NCBI RefSeq assembly: GCF_028736235.1
Contig: NZ_CP117884.1
Location: forward strand, 558,001-622,000
Source: Lacticaseibacillus pabuli
Lineage (GTDB): Bacteria; Bacillota; Bacilli; Lactobacillales; Lactobacillaceae
DNA length: 64,000 bases
Direction of reading: 5' to 3'
Shown: positions 9,385 through 17,500 of the stretch, piece after piece
Numbering within the stretch: position 1 is the first letter of the stretch
Layout: every line of letters begins with the position of its first letter
Translations under genes and position numbers: made by a program
The notes under the pieces: generated by a model
Told to the model about the DNA's origin: nothing
Databases searched by the model: none
Seen by the model: only the letters and a program-made list of their open reading frames with translations

Positions 9385-9413
9385 TTGACATTGTATACAA
9401 TATTCTTAAATGT
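9385..9413 (+). promoter_or_regulatory. Promoter with GntR-type palindrome ATTGTATACAAT
   Basis: TTGACA at 9385-9390 is followed after 17 bases by a weak -10 (AAATGT). The perfect palindrome ATTGTATACAAT occupies 9390-9401, inside the spacer. The same 12-mer recurs ahead of the gntR gene at 11117-11128. Confidence 0.65.
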
Positions 9414-9429
9414 GACAAAGGGGGACAAA

Positions 9430-10365
9430 ATGAATCAAGGTTTAGCAACACAACGCAAATTGGTTGGGCGGCGCCGCGCGGAGGGAATAGGGCTTTCGCT
9501 GGGCAGCCAAATACTATGGGGTGTCGCGGGTAACGTGGGCCAATTCCTGTTTGAGACAACTAGCATCACCGTCGCTTGGCTGGTTGGATTTAGATTGATT
9601 CTCGCCGGTATCATCCTGTTGGCATTTGCAGTCTGGCACGATGGCTGGCATGAGACCGTGCGCGTCTGGCACAACTGGCACGCCGCGTCGGTTTTGATTA
9701 TCTTCAGTATCCTGGCGATGTTGGGGATTCAACTGACCTATTTCACGACCATCAGCTATAGCAACGCGGCGACGGCGACTGTATTGCAATTCACCTCGCC
9801 GGTACTGGTGATTGGCTGGTTGGCGATTCGGCAGCGACGTTGGCCTGGCAAAATAAACACCGCAACGGTTGTCGTGGCGGTGGTGGGAACATTCTTGTTA
9901 ATTACGCAGGGACACCTAGGTAGCCTGAGCATTTCAATCGCGGCTTTAGTCTGGGGACTTCTGACAGCGGCATCGGACGCGGTATATATCTTGTTACCAA
10001 ACAAATTGCTCAAGGAATACGGCAGCGTGCCCGTAGTTGCGTGGTCTTTTGTCATCGGCGGCATTGTGATGAATGTCATTCACCCGGTATGGGTCGGATT
10101 TCCGGCGATGACCTGGCCGTTGTTCTGGATATTGGTCTTCATGGTCGTGCCGGCAACGACCTTTGCCTACCTCATGGAGCTGCAAAGCATCCCGCTACTG
10201 CCGGCGACGCTCGTGTCGATTTTGCAAGCGGCCGAGCCAATTGCGGCGACATTGATTGCTGTGTTCCTGATGGGGGCGCAGTTCAACTGGATTGGGGTAA
10301 TGGGCATCATTATGGTGATATCCACTGTCTTTATTCAGGCCTTGCCACAGCGTCGCACAACGTAA
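9430..10365 (+). CDS. EamA/DMT-family transporter
   Basis: A 311-residue membrane protein with ten hydrophobic segments arranged as two EamA repeats. It begins with the typical GSQILWGVAGNVGQFLF segment and ends with a GVMGIIMVISTVFIQ helix. Drug/metabolite transporters of this kind export metabolites or amino acids; the substrate is unknown. The ATG at 9430 is chosen because AAGGGGG lies just before it, although the frame is open further upstream. The promoter overlaps a palindrome shared with the convergent gntR gene, which suggests that regulator controls it. Confidence 0.88.
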   Translation: MNQGLATQRKLVGRRRAEGIGLSLGSQILWGVAGNVGQFLFETTSITVAWLVGFRLILAGIILLAFAVWHDGWHETVRVWHNWHAASVLIIFSILAMLGIQLTYFTTISYSNAATATVLQFTSPVLVIGWLAIRQRRWPGKINTATVVVAVVGTFLLITQGHLGSLSISIAALVWGLLTAASDAVYILLPNKLLKEYGSVPVVAWSFVIGGIVMNVIHPVWVGFPAMTWPLFWILVFMVVPATTFAYLMELQSIPLLPATLVSILQAAEPIAATLIAVFLMGAQFNWIGVMGIIMVISTVFIQALPQRRTT

Positions 10366-10397
10366 AAACTGCCGGCAAGCAGCGGCTTACCGGCAGT
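10363..10397 (-). terminator. Terminator of the gntR gene
   Basis: Stem ACTGCCGG / CCGGCAGT. On the minus strand it is followed by TTTTTAC, so it mainly serves gntR; the T-run overlaps the stop codon of the transporter gene. Confidence 0.7.
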
Positions 10398-10404
10398 GTC
10401 ATGA

Positions 10405-11076
10405 TTATTTGGACGCGGTGATTTTGGCAATGGCAGTCATGGTTTCAAGCCAATCGGTTTCCATCGCTTGCTTGGCGGCAACCTGGTTCTTCGCCTTTAG
10501 CGCAGCGAGCAGGGGTTCATGTGTCGTTCCCCGCATTTGGTCTGAGGAACGCAACTGATCAAAGAAATAGGTTTCATAACGCTGAATATGGCCGTATAGT
10601 AGGTCAGACAAGCGTTGCAGGTACGGGTTGTCCGCAATTGTCAGAATTTGCAGGTGAATTTGTCGGTCGGCGTGCAACATTGCTTGTACGTCTTTGCCGG
10701 CAATCGCGCGCTGGTAATCCTGCTCCAAGGCGGTTAATGCAGCGAGGTCGGCAGTCGTGGCCTTGGTTGCCGCAAGCTTGGCAGCGACGCCTTCAACGCC
10801 AGCAATTGGTTCGTAGAGGGTGGCCGCCGCATCCGCTGTGATGGGTGCGACCCGACTCACGCGGCCAGTAGCCGTGGTGACAAAGCCATCTTCGCTGAGT
10901 TTCACAAGGGCTTCACGAATGGGGGTACGGCTGACGTTGATGGCGTCGGCGAGCGCCTCTTCCGCTAATTTTTCGCCCGGTATGAGCGTGCCACTGATAA
11001 TCCACTCACGAATCTGCGTGTAAGCACGGTCCTTGGCGGTTTCACGTGCGGGTGCTTTGGTCTTGGGAATGGGCAT
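10405..11076 (-). CDS. GntR-family regulator with FCD ligand domain
   Basis: A 223-residue regulator of the FadR subfamily. The N-terminal winged helix contains LADAINVSRTPIREALVKL (about residues 38-56). The all-helical FCD domain fills the rest, with DRQIHLQIL as a likely metal/ligand-binding histidine helix. Such proteins sense small carboxylates and bind palindromes with a TNGTNNNACNA pattern. The ATG at 11076 is preferred over an upstream in-frame ATG because AAGGAGG stands at the right distance. The palindrome upstream fits autoregulation. Confidence 0.9.
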   Translation of the reverse strand: MPIPKTKAPARETAKDRAYTQIREWIISGTLIPGEKLAEEALADAINVSRTPIREALVKLSEDGFVTTATGRVSRVAPITADAAATLYEPIAGVEGVAAKLAATKATTADLAALTALEQDYQRAIAGKDVQAMLHADRQIHLQILTIADNPYLQRLSDLLYGHIQRYETYFFDQLRSSDQMRGTTHEPLLAALKAKNQVAAKQAMETDWLETMTAIAKITASK

Positions 11077-11093
11077 AATGTGCCTCCTTGAAT

Positions 11094-11128
11094 TATATCT
11101 ATTGGCATCATAGCACATTGTATACAAT
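11094..11128 (-). promoter_or_regulatory. gntR promoter and operator
   Basis: On the minus strand an extended -10 (TGCTATGAT) lies just downstream of ATTGTATACAAT (11117-11128), which would block it when occupied. The palindrome is also 43 bases upstream of the divergent ogt start. Confidence 0.6.
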
Positions 11129-11171
11129 TAGGACGAAGACGCACGCATGATTGCACTAAAAGGAGATTGAA

Positions 11172-11696
11172 ATGATGTTAACAAAGATGCATTACGACTC
11201 GCCGGTGGGTGGCTTGACGCTACTTGCCCGCGAGGATGCGCTACTGGGACTCTGGTTTAATAAGCAGGCCCACTTTGGCGCAAAATACGAGTTGACTGAT
11301 GTACCGGTTGCCCAAAACCCAGTGTTGATTCGGGTCTCCCAATGGCTGGATCAGTATTTTGCGGGTGAACGACCGGCGACAACCGACCTACCACTCGCGC
11401 CGCAGGTCACTGACTTTCAGCGGCTGGTTCTATCCATCTTGCGCAAGGTTCCGTACGGTGAGGTGATTTCATACAAGCAGATTGCCGATCAGGTTGCGCT
11501 GGCTCGCAATGGTCGGCGCAGTGCGGCACGTGCCGTGGGTGGCGTGATGGGGCACAACCCGATCTCGATCATTATTCCGTGCCATCGCGTCGTTGGGGCG
11601 AATGGTCGGATGACCGGTTATTCGGCCGGATTGGCGACCAAGATGCGGTTATTGGCGCTAGAGGGCGTTCCCCTGCAAGGTGAGCGGGTACCCTAA
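11172..11696 (+). CDS. ogt: Methylated-DNA--protein-cysteine methyltransferase
   Basis: A 174-residue DNA repair protein that removes O6-alkyl groups from guanine onto its own cysteine. The active-site motif IIPCHRVVG is at about residues 134-142. The helix-turn-helix DNA-binding stretch (EVISYKQIADQVA, about residue 97) and the RAVGGVMGHNP segment precede it. AAAAGGAG gives a good site for the tandem ATG codons at 11172. The gene is divergent from gntR and shares its operator region. Confidence 0.95.
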   Translation: MMLTKMHYDSPVGGLTLLAREDALLGLWFNKQAHFGAKYELTDVPVAQNPVLIRVSQWLDQYFAGERPATTDLPLAPQVTDFQRLVLSILRKVPYGEVISYKQIADQVALARNGRRSAARAVGGVMGHNPISIIIPCHRVVGANGRMTGYSAGLATKMRLLALEGVPLQGERVP

Positions 11697-11768
11697 TAGG
11701 AAGAATTATTTTGCTAGCCGTGTTACACTTGTCTTGGCAAAAGAATATGTAAGCGGAGGGATTTAATC

Positions 11769-12269
11769 ATGGAAATTACACGTCACGGTGAAAAGCAAGA
11801 AACTAACGGCAACGTACCAGCACTGGGACACAAAGTACCAGACTTTGCAGTTACGACCGCTGAAGGCACCAAGCTGACCGCGGCAGACCTGAAGGGTGAA
11901 TACACCTTAATCAGCGTTGTGCCGGATATCAACACCCGTGTTTGCAGCATTTCCACCAAAACTTTCAACAAGTCCGTCGATGAGTTCAAGAACGTTCACT
12001 TCCTGACCGTATCCACGAACACAAACAAGGAACAGGAAGACTGGTGTGCCGCAGAGGGCGTGAAGTCAATGAAGCTCGTTTCCGATGCTGACCACAACTT
12101 TGGAGATGCATTTGGTCTCTACGTTCCTAGCAACGGCACCGATGCCCGTAGCGTCTGGATTTTGAACCCAGACGACGAGATTGCGTACCGCGAAGTGATT
12201 ACCGAACAAACAGAAGAACCTGATTACAGTGCGGCTCTGGCTTACCTTGAAGCGCACCAGAACGCTTAG
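11769..12269 (+). CDS. tpx: Thiol peroxidase (atypical 2-Cys peroxiredoxin)
   Basis: This 166-residue cytoplasmic enzyme reduces peroxides at the expense of thioredoxin. The peroxidatic motif PDINTRVCSIST is at about residues 52-63, and the resolving cysteine is in EDWCAAEGV (about residue 92). Length and order match the Tpx family. AGCGGAGG precedes the ATG. A thioredoxin-like gene lies convergently downstream and could be its reductant partner, which is an inference from position only. Confidence 0.95.
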   Translation: MEITRHGEKQETNGNVPALGHKVPDFAVTTAEGTKLTAADLKGEYTLISVVPDINTRVCSISTKTFNKSVDEFKNVHFLTVSTNTNKEQEDWCAAEGVKSMKLVSDADHNFGDAFGLYVPSNGTDARSVWILNPDDEIAYREVITEQTEEPDYSAALAYLEAHQNA

Positions 12270-12279
12270 ATAAATGATT

Positions 12280-12308
12280 GCGCTGGCAATAACGCCAACG
12301 CTTTTTTT
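12280..12308 (+). terminator. tpx terminator
   Basis: Stem GCGCTGGC / GCCAACGC followed by seven T. Confidence 0.9.
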
Positions 12309-12312
12309 GTAC

Positions 12313-12343
12313 AAAAATGGCCAACACCCGAGAGTGTTGGCCA
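12313..12343 (-). terminator. Terminator of the thioredoxin gene
   Basis: Ten-base perfect arms TGGCCAACAC / GTGTTGGCCA. On the minus strand they are followed by TTTTTG. Confidence 0.88.
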
Positions 12344-12356
12344 GTCAGTTATATGA

Positions 12357-12698
12357 TTAAGCTAGGACGTTTTCCTTAACCCAGTCAGTTACCTGCTTGG
12401 GGCTGAGGCGTTCGCCGTTGCCGATGTGGTTCATCTGCTTGCCGTCTTCATAGAGGACGAAAGCGGGGATGCCGCGGAGACCCTGAGCCGTTGCGACGTC
12501 GATGTTGGCGTCACGGTCAGCGTCGACCCAGCCGGCGCCTTCGCTGGTCGCCAGATCTTTGATACCCTGGACGAAAGGCTTGATGGCCTTGCAATCACCA
12601 CACCAATCAGCGGTCAGGAACATAACCTGACGTCCTGGTTTGTTGATGACGGCGTTAACTGCGTCATCAGATACAACTTCTGGTTTGTACAGTTGCAT
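12357..12698 (-). CDS. Thioredoxin-family protein
   Basis: A 113-residue thioredoxin fold with a redox active site, ADWCGDCK, at about residues 31-38 and the cis-proline segment GIPAFVLYEDG near residue 80. The active-site dipeptide is GD rather than the GP of classical TrxA, so it is probably an accessory thioredoxin and not the main one. The ATG at 12698 is set by GGAGG (12706-12710 on the minus strand), although the frame is open further upstream. It is convergent with tpx. Confidence 0.9.
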   Translation of the reverse strand: MQLYKPEVVSDDAVNAVINKPGRQVMFLTADWCGDCKAIKPFVQGIKDLATSEGAGWVDADRDANIDVATAQGLRGIPAFVLYEDGKQMNHIGNGERLSPKQVTDWVKENVLA

Positions 12699-12902
12699 GT
12701 GAAATCCTCCTTCAAAACGGGGAAGCATTCGCGCTTCGTGCCGTGTAGTCGTCCTGTATCCAGAACTATTAATATGACCATTATCGCATGTTTTCGCGAA
12801 AATGCAAACAAAAAGTAAGTGAATCATTTGTTGCCGCCCGTAACGACAATCAATATAATAGAAGTGTTAGATTCAAACAGAAAAGACAACGGAGGCGCAA
12901 TA

Positions 12903-13328
12903 GTGACAGAAGAACGGACCCTAATTCTCGTTAAGCCGGACGGTGTGGCGAATGGCCATATTGGTGAGGTGATTACTCGCCTGGAGAACCGCCGTTTCAA
13001 AATTGAGGCGCTAAAAGTTGTGAACGCAACGCCAGAACAGTTGCGCGAGCACTACAAAGCGCTCGTGGGCAAGCCATACTACCCCGGTATCGAAAAGTTC
13101 ATGACCAGTGGCCCACTCGTTGCCATGATTGCTAGCGGGACGGACATTATTAGCGTCTTCCACAAGATGGCTGGCGCAACGGAGCCAAGCAAGGCGGACA
13201 TCGGCACTATTCGCGGGGACTTTGCCCGCAACTGGGAAGGCGGTCCGATTCAGAACGTTGTACACAGTTCGGACAGCCCTGAGAGTGTTGCTCGAGAGAC
13301 GCCAATTTGGTTCCCAGAACTTAGCTAA
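12903..13328 (+). CDS. ndk: Nucleoside diphosphate kinase, first copy
   Basis: This 141-residue protein is predicted to transfer the gamma phosphate from ATP to other nucleoside diphosphates through a phosphohistidine. The nucleotide-binding LVKPDGVANGHIG, the GTIRGDF segment and the active-site histidine in NVVHSSDS (about residue 116) are present. Most NDKs have HGSD or HASD there; here it is HSSD. The GTG at 12903 is chosen because GGAGG lies at the right distance. A second, diverged copy follows 290 bp downstream. Confidence 0.9.
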   Translation: MTEERTLILVKPDGVANGHIGEVITRLENRRFKIEALKVVNATPEQLREHYKALVGKPYYPGIEKFMTSGPLVAMIASGTDIISVFHKMAGATEPSKADIGTIRGDFARNWEGGPIQNVVHSSDSPESVARETPIWFPELS

Positions 13329-13343
13329 TTGAATTTGAATGTC

Positions 13344-13374
13344 GGCTCAGCTGCTGTTGCGGCTGGGCTTTTAT
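13344..13374 (+). terminator. Terminator of the first ndk
   Basis: Stem GCTCAGC / GCTGGGC (one G-U) followed by TTTTA. Confidence 0.75.
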
Positions 13375-13618
13375 TATGTCGTTTTGAAATGTGCCGAGCA
13401 GAATATTCCCAATAATTAATTACGGTTGTGCGTCTCAATTGACGCCATGGCGATGGCGTTAATACATCTATGCTGTTTTCTGCAAATAGTCATTTCTATT
13501 TCACGAAAGTTGCCAAGCCATTTCACAAAATTTGTCGCAGATTCGCTGTTGAAGCAGTGCAACACACAACGTTCAGGGCGTATAATACCGGTAGACCAAA
13601 GGAAACGGAGGTACAGGC

Positions 13619-14059
13619 ATGCATAATGAAGAACGGACATTAATCTTGGTGAAACCAGATGGGGTCGCGAACGGCCACATTGGTGAGATCATCACTCGCC
13701 TGGAAGATCGGCGCTATGATATTCAAGCGCTGAAGGTGGTCCGTGCAACAAAAGAGCAGTTGGCGCGGCATTACGAAAAACTTGTGGATAAACCTTTTTA
13801 CCATGAGATAGAGGATTACATGCTAGAAGGCCCAATCGTTGCGATTGTGGCGGCAGGCACGGATATTATAGATGTGTTCCATAAGATGGCCGGCAAGACT
13901 GATCCCGGTGAAGCCGAGATTGGTACCATTCGCGGTGATTACGGCCGCGACTGGGATGACGGCATCATTCGTAATGTGGTTCATTCTTCAGATTGTGTCG
14001 AGAGCGCTGAACGCGAAATCGGCATTTGGTTCCCAGAACTGGAATCCGCACAAAAGTAG
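13619..14059 (+). CDS. ndk: Nucleoside diphosphate kinase, second copy
   Basis: A 146-residue paralogue of the gene at 12903, with the same blocks: LVKPDGVANGHIG, FHKMAGKTDPGEAEIGTIRG and NVVHSSDC with the catalytic histidine. It shares the HSSD variation and ends IWFPELE, like the first copy. It has its own signals: a TATAAT at 13581-13586 and ACGGAGG before the ATG. The two copies are separately transcribed because a terminator lies between them. Whether both are full NDKs or one has specialised cannot be told. Confidence 0.9.
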   Translation: MHNEERTLILVKPDGVANGHIGEIITRLEDRRYDIQALKVVRATKEQLARHYEKLVDKPFYHEIEDYMLEGPIVAIVAAGTDIIDVFHKMAGKTDPGEAEIGTIRGDYGRDWDDGIIRNVVHSSDCVESAEREIGIWFPELESAQK

Positions 14060-14087
14060 AATATAGAGATTTTGCACCTAAATTTAG

Positions 14088-14130
14088 TCCAGTTAACTTT
14101 TTTCTTAATAAAAAGTTAACTGGATTTTTT
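14088..14130 (+). terminator. Terminator of the second ndk
   Basis: Perfect 14-base arms TCCAGTTAACTTTT / AAAAGTTAACTGGA followed by six T. Confidence 0.92.
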
Positions 14131-14427
14131 GCTATTTTGCTTGGCTGTGAGCTAAATCGGCCCCAAAGCTGCGCAGTAGTGTATTGATAACAACCGGTGA
14201 TGCTGGTAATGAGTGGAATGCGGGGGATAGTTGCGCCAAAGCTGTGGGGCAGATTCAAGAGATAACACGGCATTTCGTGTAAACTCAAATATAATATAAA
14301 TGTCTAATGCCTAACCGATTGAAAATCTAATCTGTTGCTCCAAAAATAGCACTTCTTTATTTGAAAACTGGCTAAAAACGCTTTCTAAAAATGCTACAAG
14401 GCCTGATATGACGGCGTTTATATGTGC
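14131..14427. other. Non-coding gap with an imperfect inverted repeat
   Basis: No gene is seen. Arms GCCCCAAAGCT (14160-14170) and AGCTGTGGGGC (14240-14250), with inner arms GCGCA / TGCGC, could fold into a 91-nt hairpin. The rest is AT-rich and leads into the surface-protein promoter. Confidence 0.5.
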
Positions 14428-14457
14428 TTGCCTCCGGAACGAAACTCGCGTTATAAT
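14428..14457 (+). promoter_or_regulatory. Promoter of the first surface-protein gene
   Basis: TTGCCT (14428-14433), an 18-base spacer and TATAAT (14452-14457). The paralogous gene at 20296 has the same arrangement, including GCGT before the -10. Confidence 0.8.
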
Positions 14458-14511
14458 ACCATTGTTAAACAGATTAACTAACGCAGCTTTTTAGCGAAAA
14501 GGGGTATTTAT

Positions 14512-17500
14512 ATGAATCGACAGCAATCAAAACAAACAGTTGAAAACACACGGATACATTATAAGATGTATAAGTCGGGCAAAAACTGGGTGTTTGCCGG
14601 TATTTTGGGTATCACCTTTGCGTTTGCGGCTGCGCTAGTTCCAGAGAGCAGCGTTAGCGCATCTGCTGATACGCCTGACGCAAGCGCTGCGGTCACGACG
14701 GCCAAGGCTGAAGCACCAAAGACGGTGACACTGTCATCATCTACTGGTGATCAGTCTGCAAATAATGGTGCAGATTCTGCGGCTGTTTCTGATAGTGACG
14801 CAGCAGATAAGAGTACTGGTGTCAGCAACGATCAGGTTGCGAATGATGCAACGGCGACTAAGAGTGATGACAGTGCAGTTACTTCCACCACTGACGAAAA
14901 GACGGCCGACAATGCGGCTACTCAGAGTGCTACTGCAAAAACAGATCAAGCAACGAGTGATTCTGCACAGACTGACAATGATAATGGTGTGGACGCTTCC
15001 GCTAAAGTCACCAGTGACGATGCTAGTCAGCAGGCCGTGAAGAGCGAACAGCAGACTGCGGATGATGCCGCTGCGAATGGGGATACTCGCAGTGATGTTA
15101 AGGACCCAGCTGAGGAATCACACGACAGCTCAGCCAAGGCTAAAGACAATGATAGCGCAGCTACCGATGTGAAGACCGGAACAACGACTCCATTGAAAAA
15201 GGTTCAAATGCTTTCTGAGGGTGTAGTATCAGATTATCAAATTGATCTGACTGGTACGGGGAAAGTCAGCACTGGATGGATCATTGACACTGATGCAGCC
15301 GGAAACAATGTGGCGACATTCACAGGTAGTGGATCTTGGTTTACATCAACTGATACGGTCACACTTCCTGATACGATTACTGTTGATGGTACTACTTATA
15401 CAGTAACGACTATTGCGTCTAACGCTCTTGAAAGTCGGAATATTACAGCACTTGTTCTTCCAAGCACCGTCACGGATATTGAAGCAAACGCATTTACGTA
15501 CAGTAGCTTCAAGACGGTTCAGCTCCCTGCAGCATTGCAAACAATTGGTGATAGTGCATTTTACAGTAACAGTACACTGACGTCGGTCGATTTTAGCCAG
15601 TCTCCGAACCTGACCAGTATTGGTTCAAACGCGTTTGCGCGTGCCGGCGCATTGACATCAGTTAACTTTACTGACAATACCAAGCTCGCAAACATGGGCG
15701 AAGGTGCCTTTGTACAAATCTACACACTAACTGGCCCAGTGGATCTTCAGAATACAGTTTTGACGTCTATTCCAAAGAACGCTTTCCAGTCTGACCCCGT
15801 TACCTCGGTAACCATCCCCGCAACGGTGCAGTCTATTGGTGAGACCGCATTTGGATATGATAATCAACTGACCAGCCTTGTATTCGCACCTGGATCACAG
15901 TTGACTGACATTGGCCTGGGAGCTTTCGTGTCTAGTTCTTTGCCAACAATCACAATTCCCGATTCCGTAAAGACCATCGGTGAAAATGCCTTTGCGTACG
16001 ATCACGCACTCACTGAGTTGAACATTGGTGCGAACTCACAGCTCCAGTCAGTCGGCAACGGTGCTTTTGCTTACGGAAGTATTGGTAACAGCCTCAAGCT
16101 ACCGAATACACTGGAATCAGTTGGCGACAATGCCTTTGTAGGTAACCGCCTTCCCAACGTCGACCTCGGCACTGGCGTTAAAACAATCGGTGATCTGGCG
16201 TTTGCAACCAACAGCTTGGCCCAGGACCTGTCTATTCCGGATAGCGTTACGAGTATTGGCAACCAGGCATTTGCGAATAACATGCTGACAGGTGTAAGTG
16301 ACCAGTCGCCAGTATCTGTTGGCTCAGATGCGTTTAAGAACAATCGAATGAATCAGCTTGATTTGCCAAATGCGACGTACACGTCAGGTCCGGCAACAGA
16401 TCAAAGGGCAAATGCCTTTATTGATCTGCTGCATCAGCCAGATATTTCGCATGTGACATTAGACCAGCTTTTCCGGACTGTGGCTATCGGAAACGAGACA
16501 AATTCAAATCTCGATATCAGCAATGTAACTAATGGCGTTACGTATGATGCAGCGAATGGATTCACAATTCCTGCCTCTCGTGCGAACACGTATGACTTTG
16601 ATTGGAAGTTGGTTGATGCAGATGGGAACACGACCTATGCCGGGACTTACACGGTTCACGTCACCAATCCTAATGTTAAGGTCTTTAATAGCAATGCGGA
16701 TTTTGGGAGCCCATGGGCGACATCGAACAACTTCTTCTCGGCACAAACAGATACGGGTGTTAATCTGCCACTTGCCGAAATGACTGTTACTCTAACTGCC
16801 CCTGACGGAACAAGTCAGACCGTTACGACGAGTCAGTTTGTAGCGCTTCGCCAGGCAGGAGACTGGACTGCGACATATGCTGACGGCAGCTTGAGTGGTA
16901 CAGCGACTATTACTGTCGCAGATCAGATTAAGGACCCATATGTGCTGAGCGGAAAACCAGGTGTACCTTATGATGGACATGCGCACACGCCTATTAGCGG
17001 ATTTTACGATCTGAATGTCACTGTTAATGGTAATTCCAACACCATTAGCTTACAGAATTCTGATCTGGAGGTCCTGGCGGCTGATGGCACCCCAGCAACA
17101 GCTGGTGTGATTGACGTTGGCTCTTACAAAGTACAGCTCACAGCATCTGGCCTCGCACGGGTATTATCTATTGTGGATCCTCTGCTGCGGAATAAATTGG
17201 TTGATAACGGAAGTACGGCATTACTGATAATTGATCCAACAATAGTGCCACTAACGCTTTCTGACGCTAATTTTACCTATGATGGTGAAAAGACCGCCAG
17301 TGATGCTACGGGTTTGACCGCAGAGTTTCAAGCAAGTGGGACAACAACTTCAACTTCAATTACGCTGAGCCAGGATGACATTGTTGTTAAAAATGGTTCA
17401 ACTGATGCTGGCAGTTACGTGTACAGCCTTAGCACGATTGGTTTGGCTAAGCTTAACGCCGCTTTGGGAGCTAATGAAGCAATTGGTTCTGCTGCGGGTA

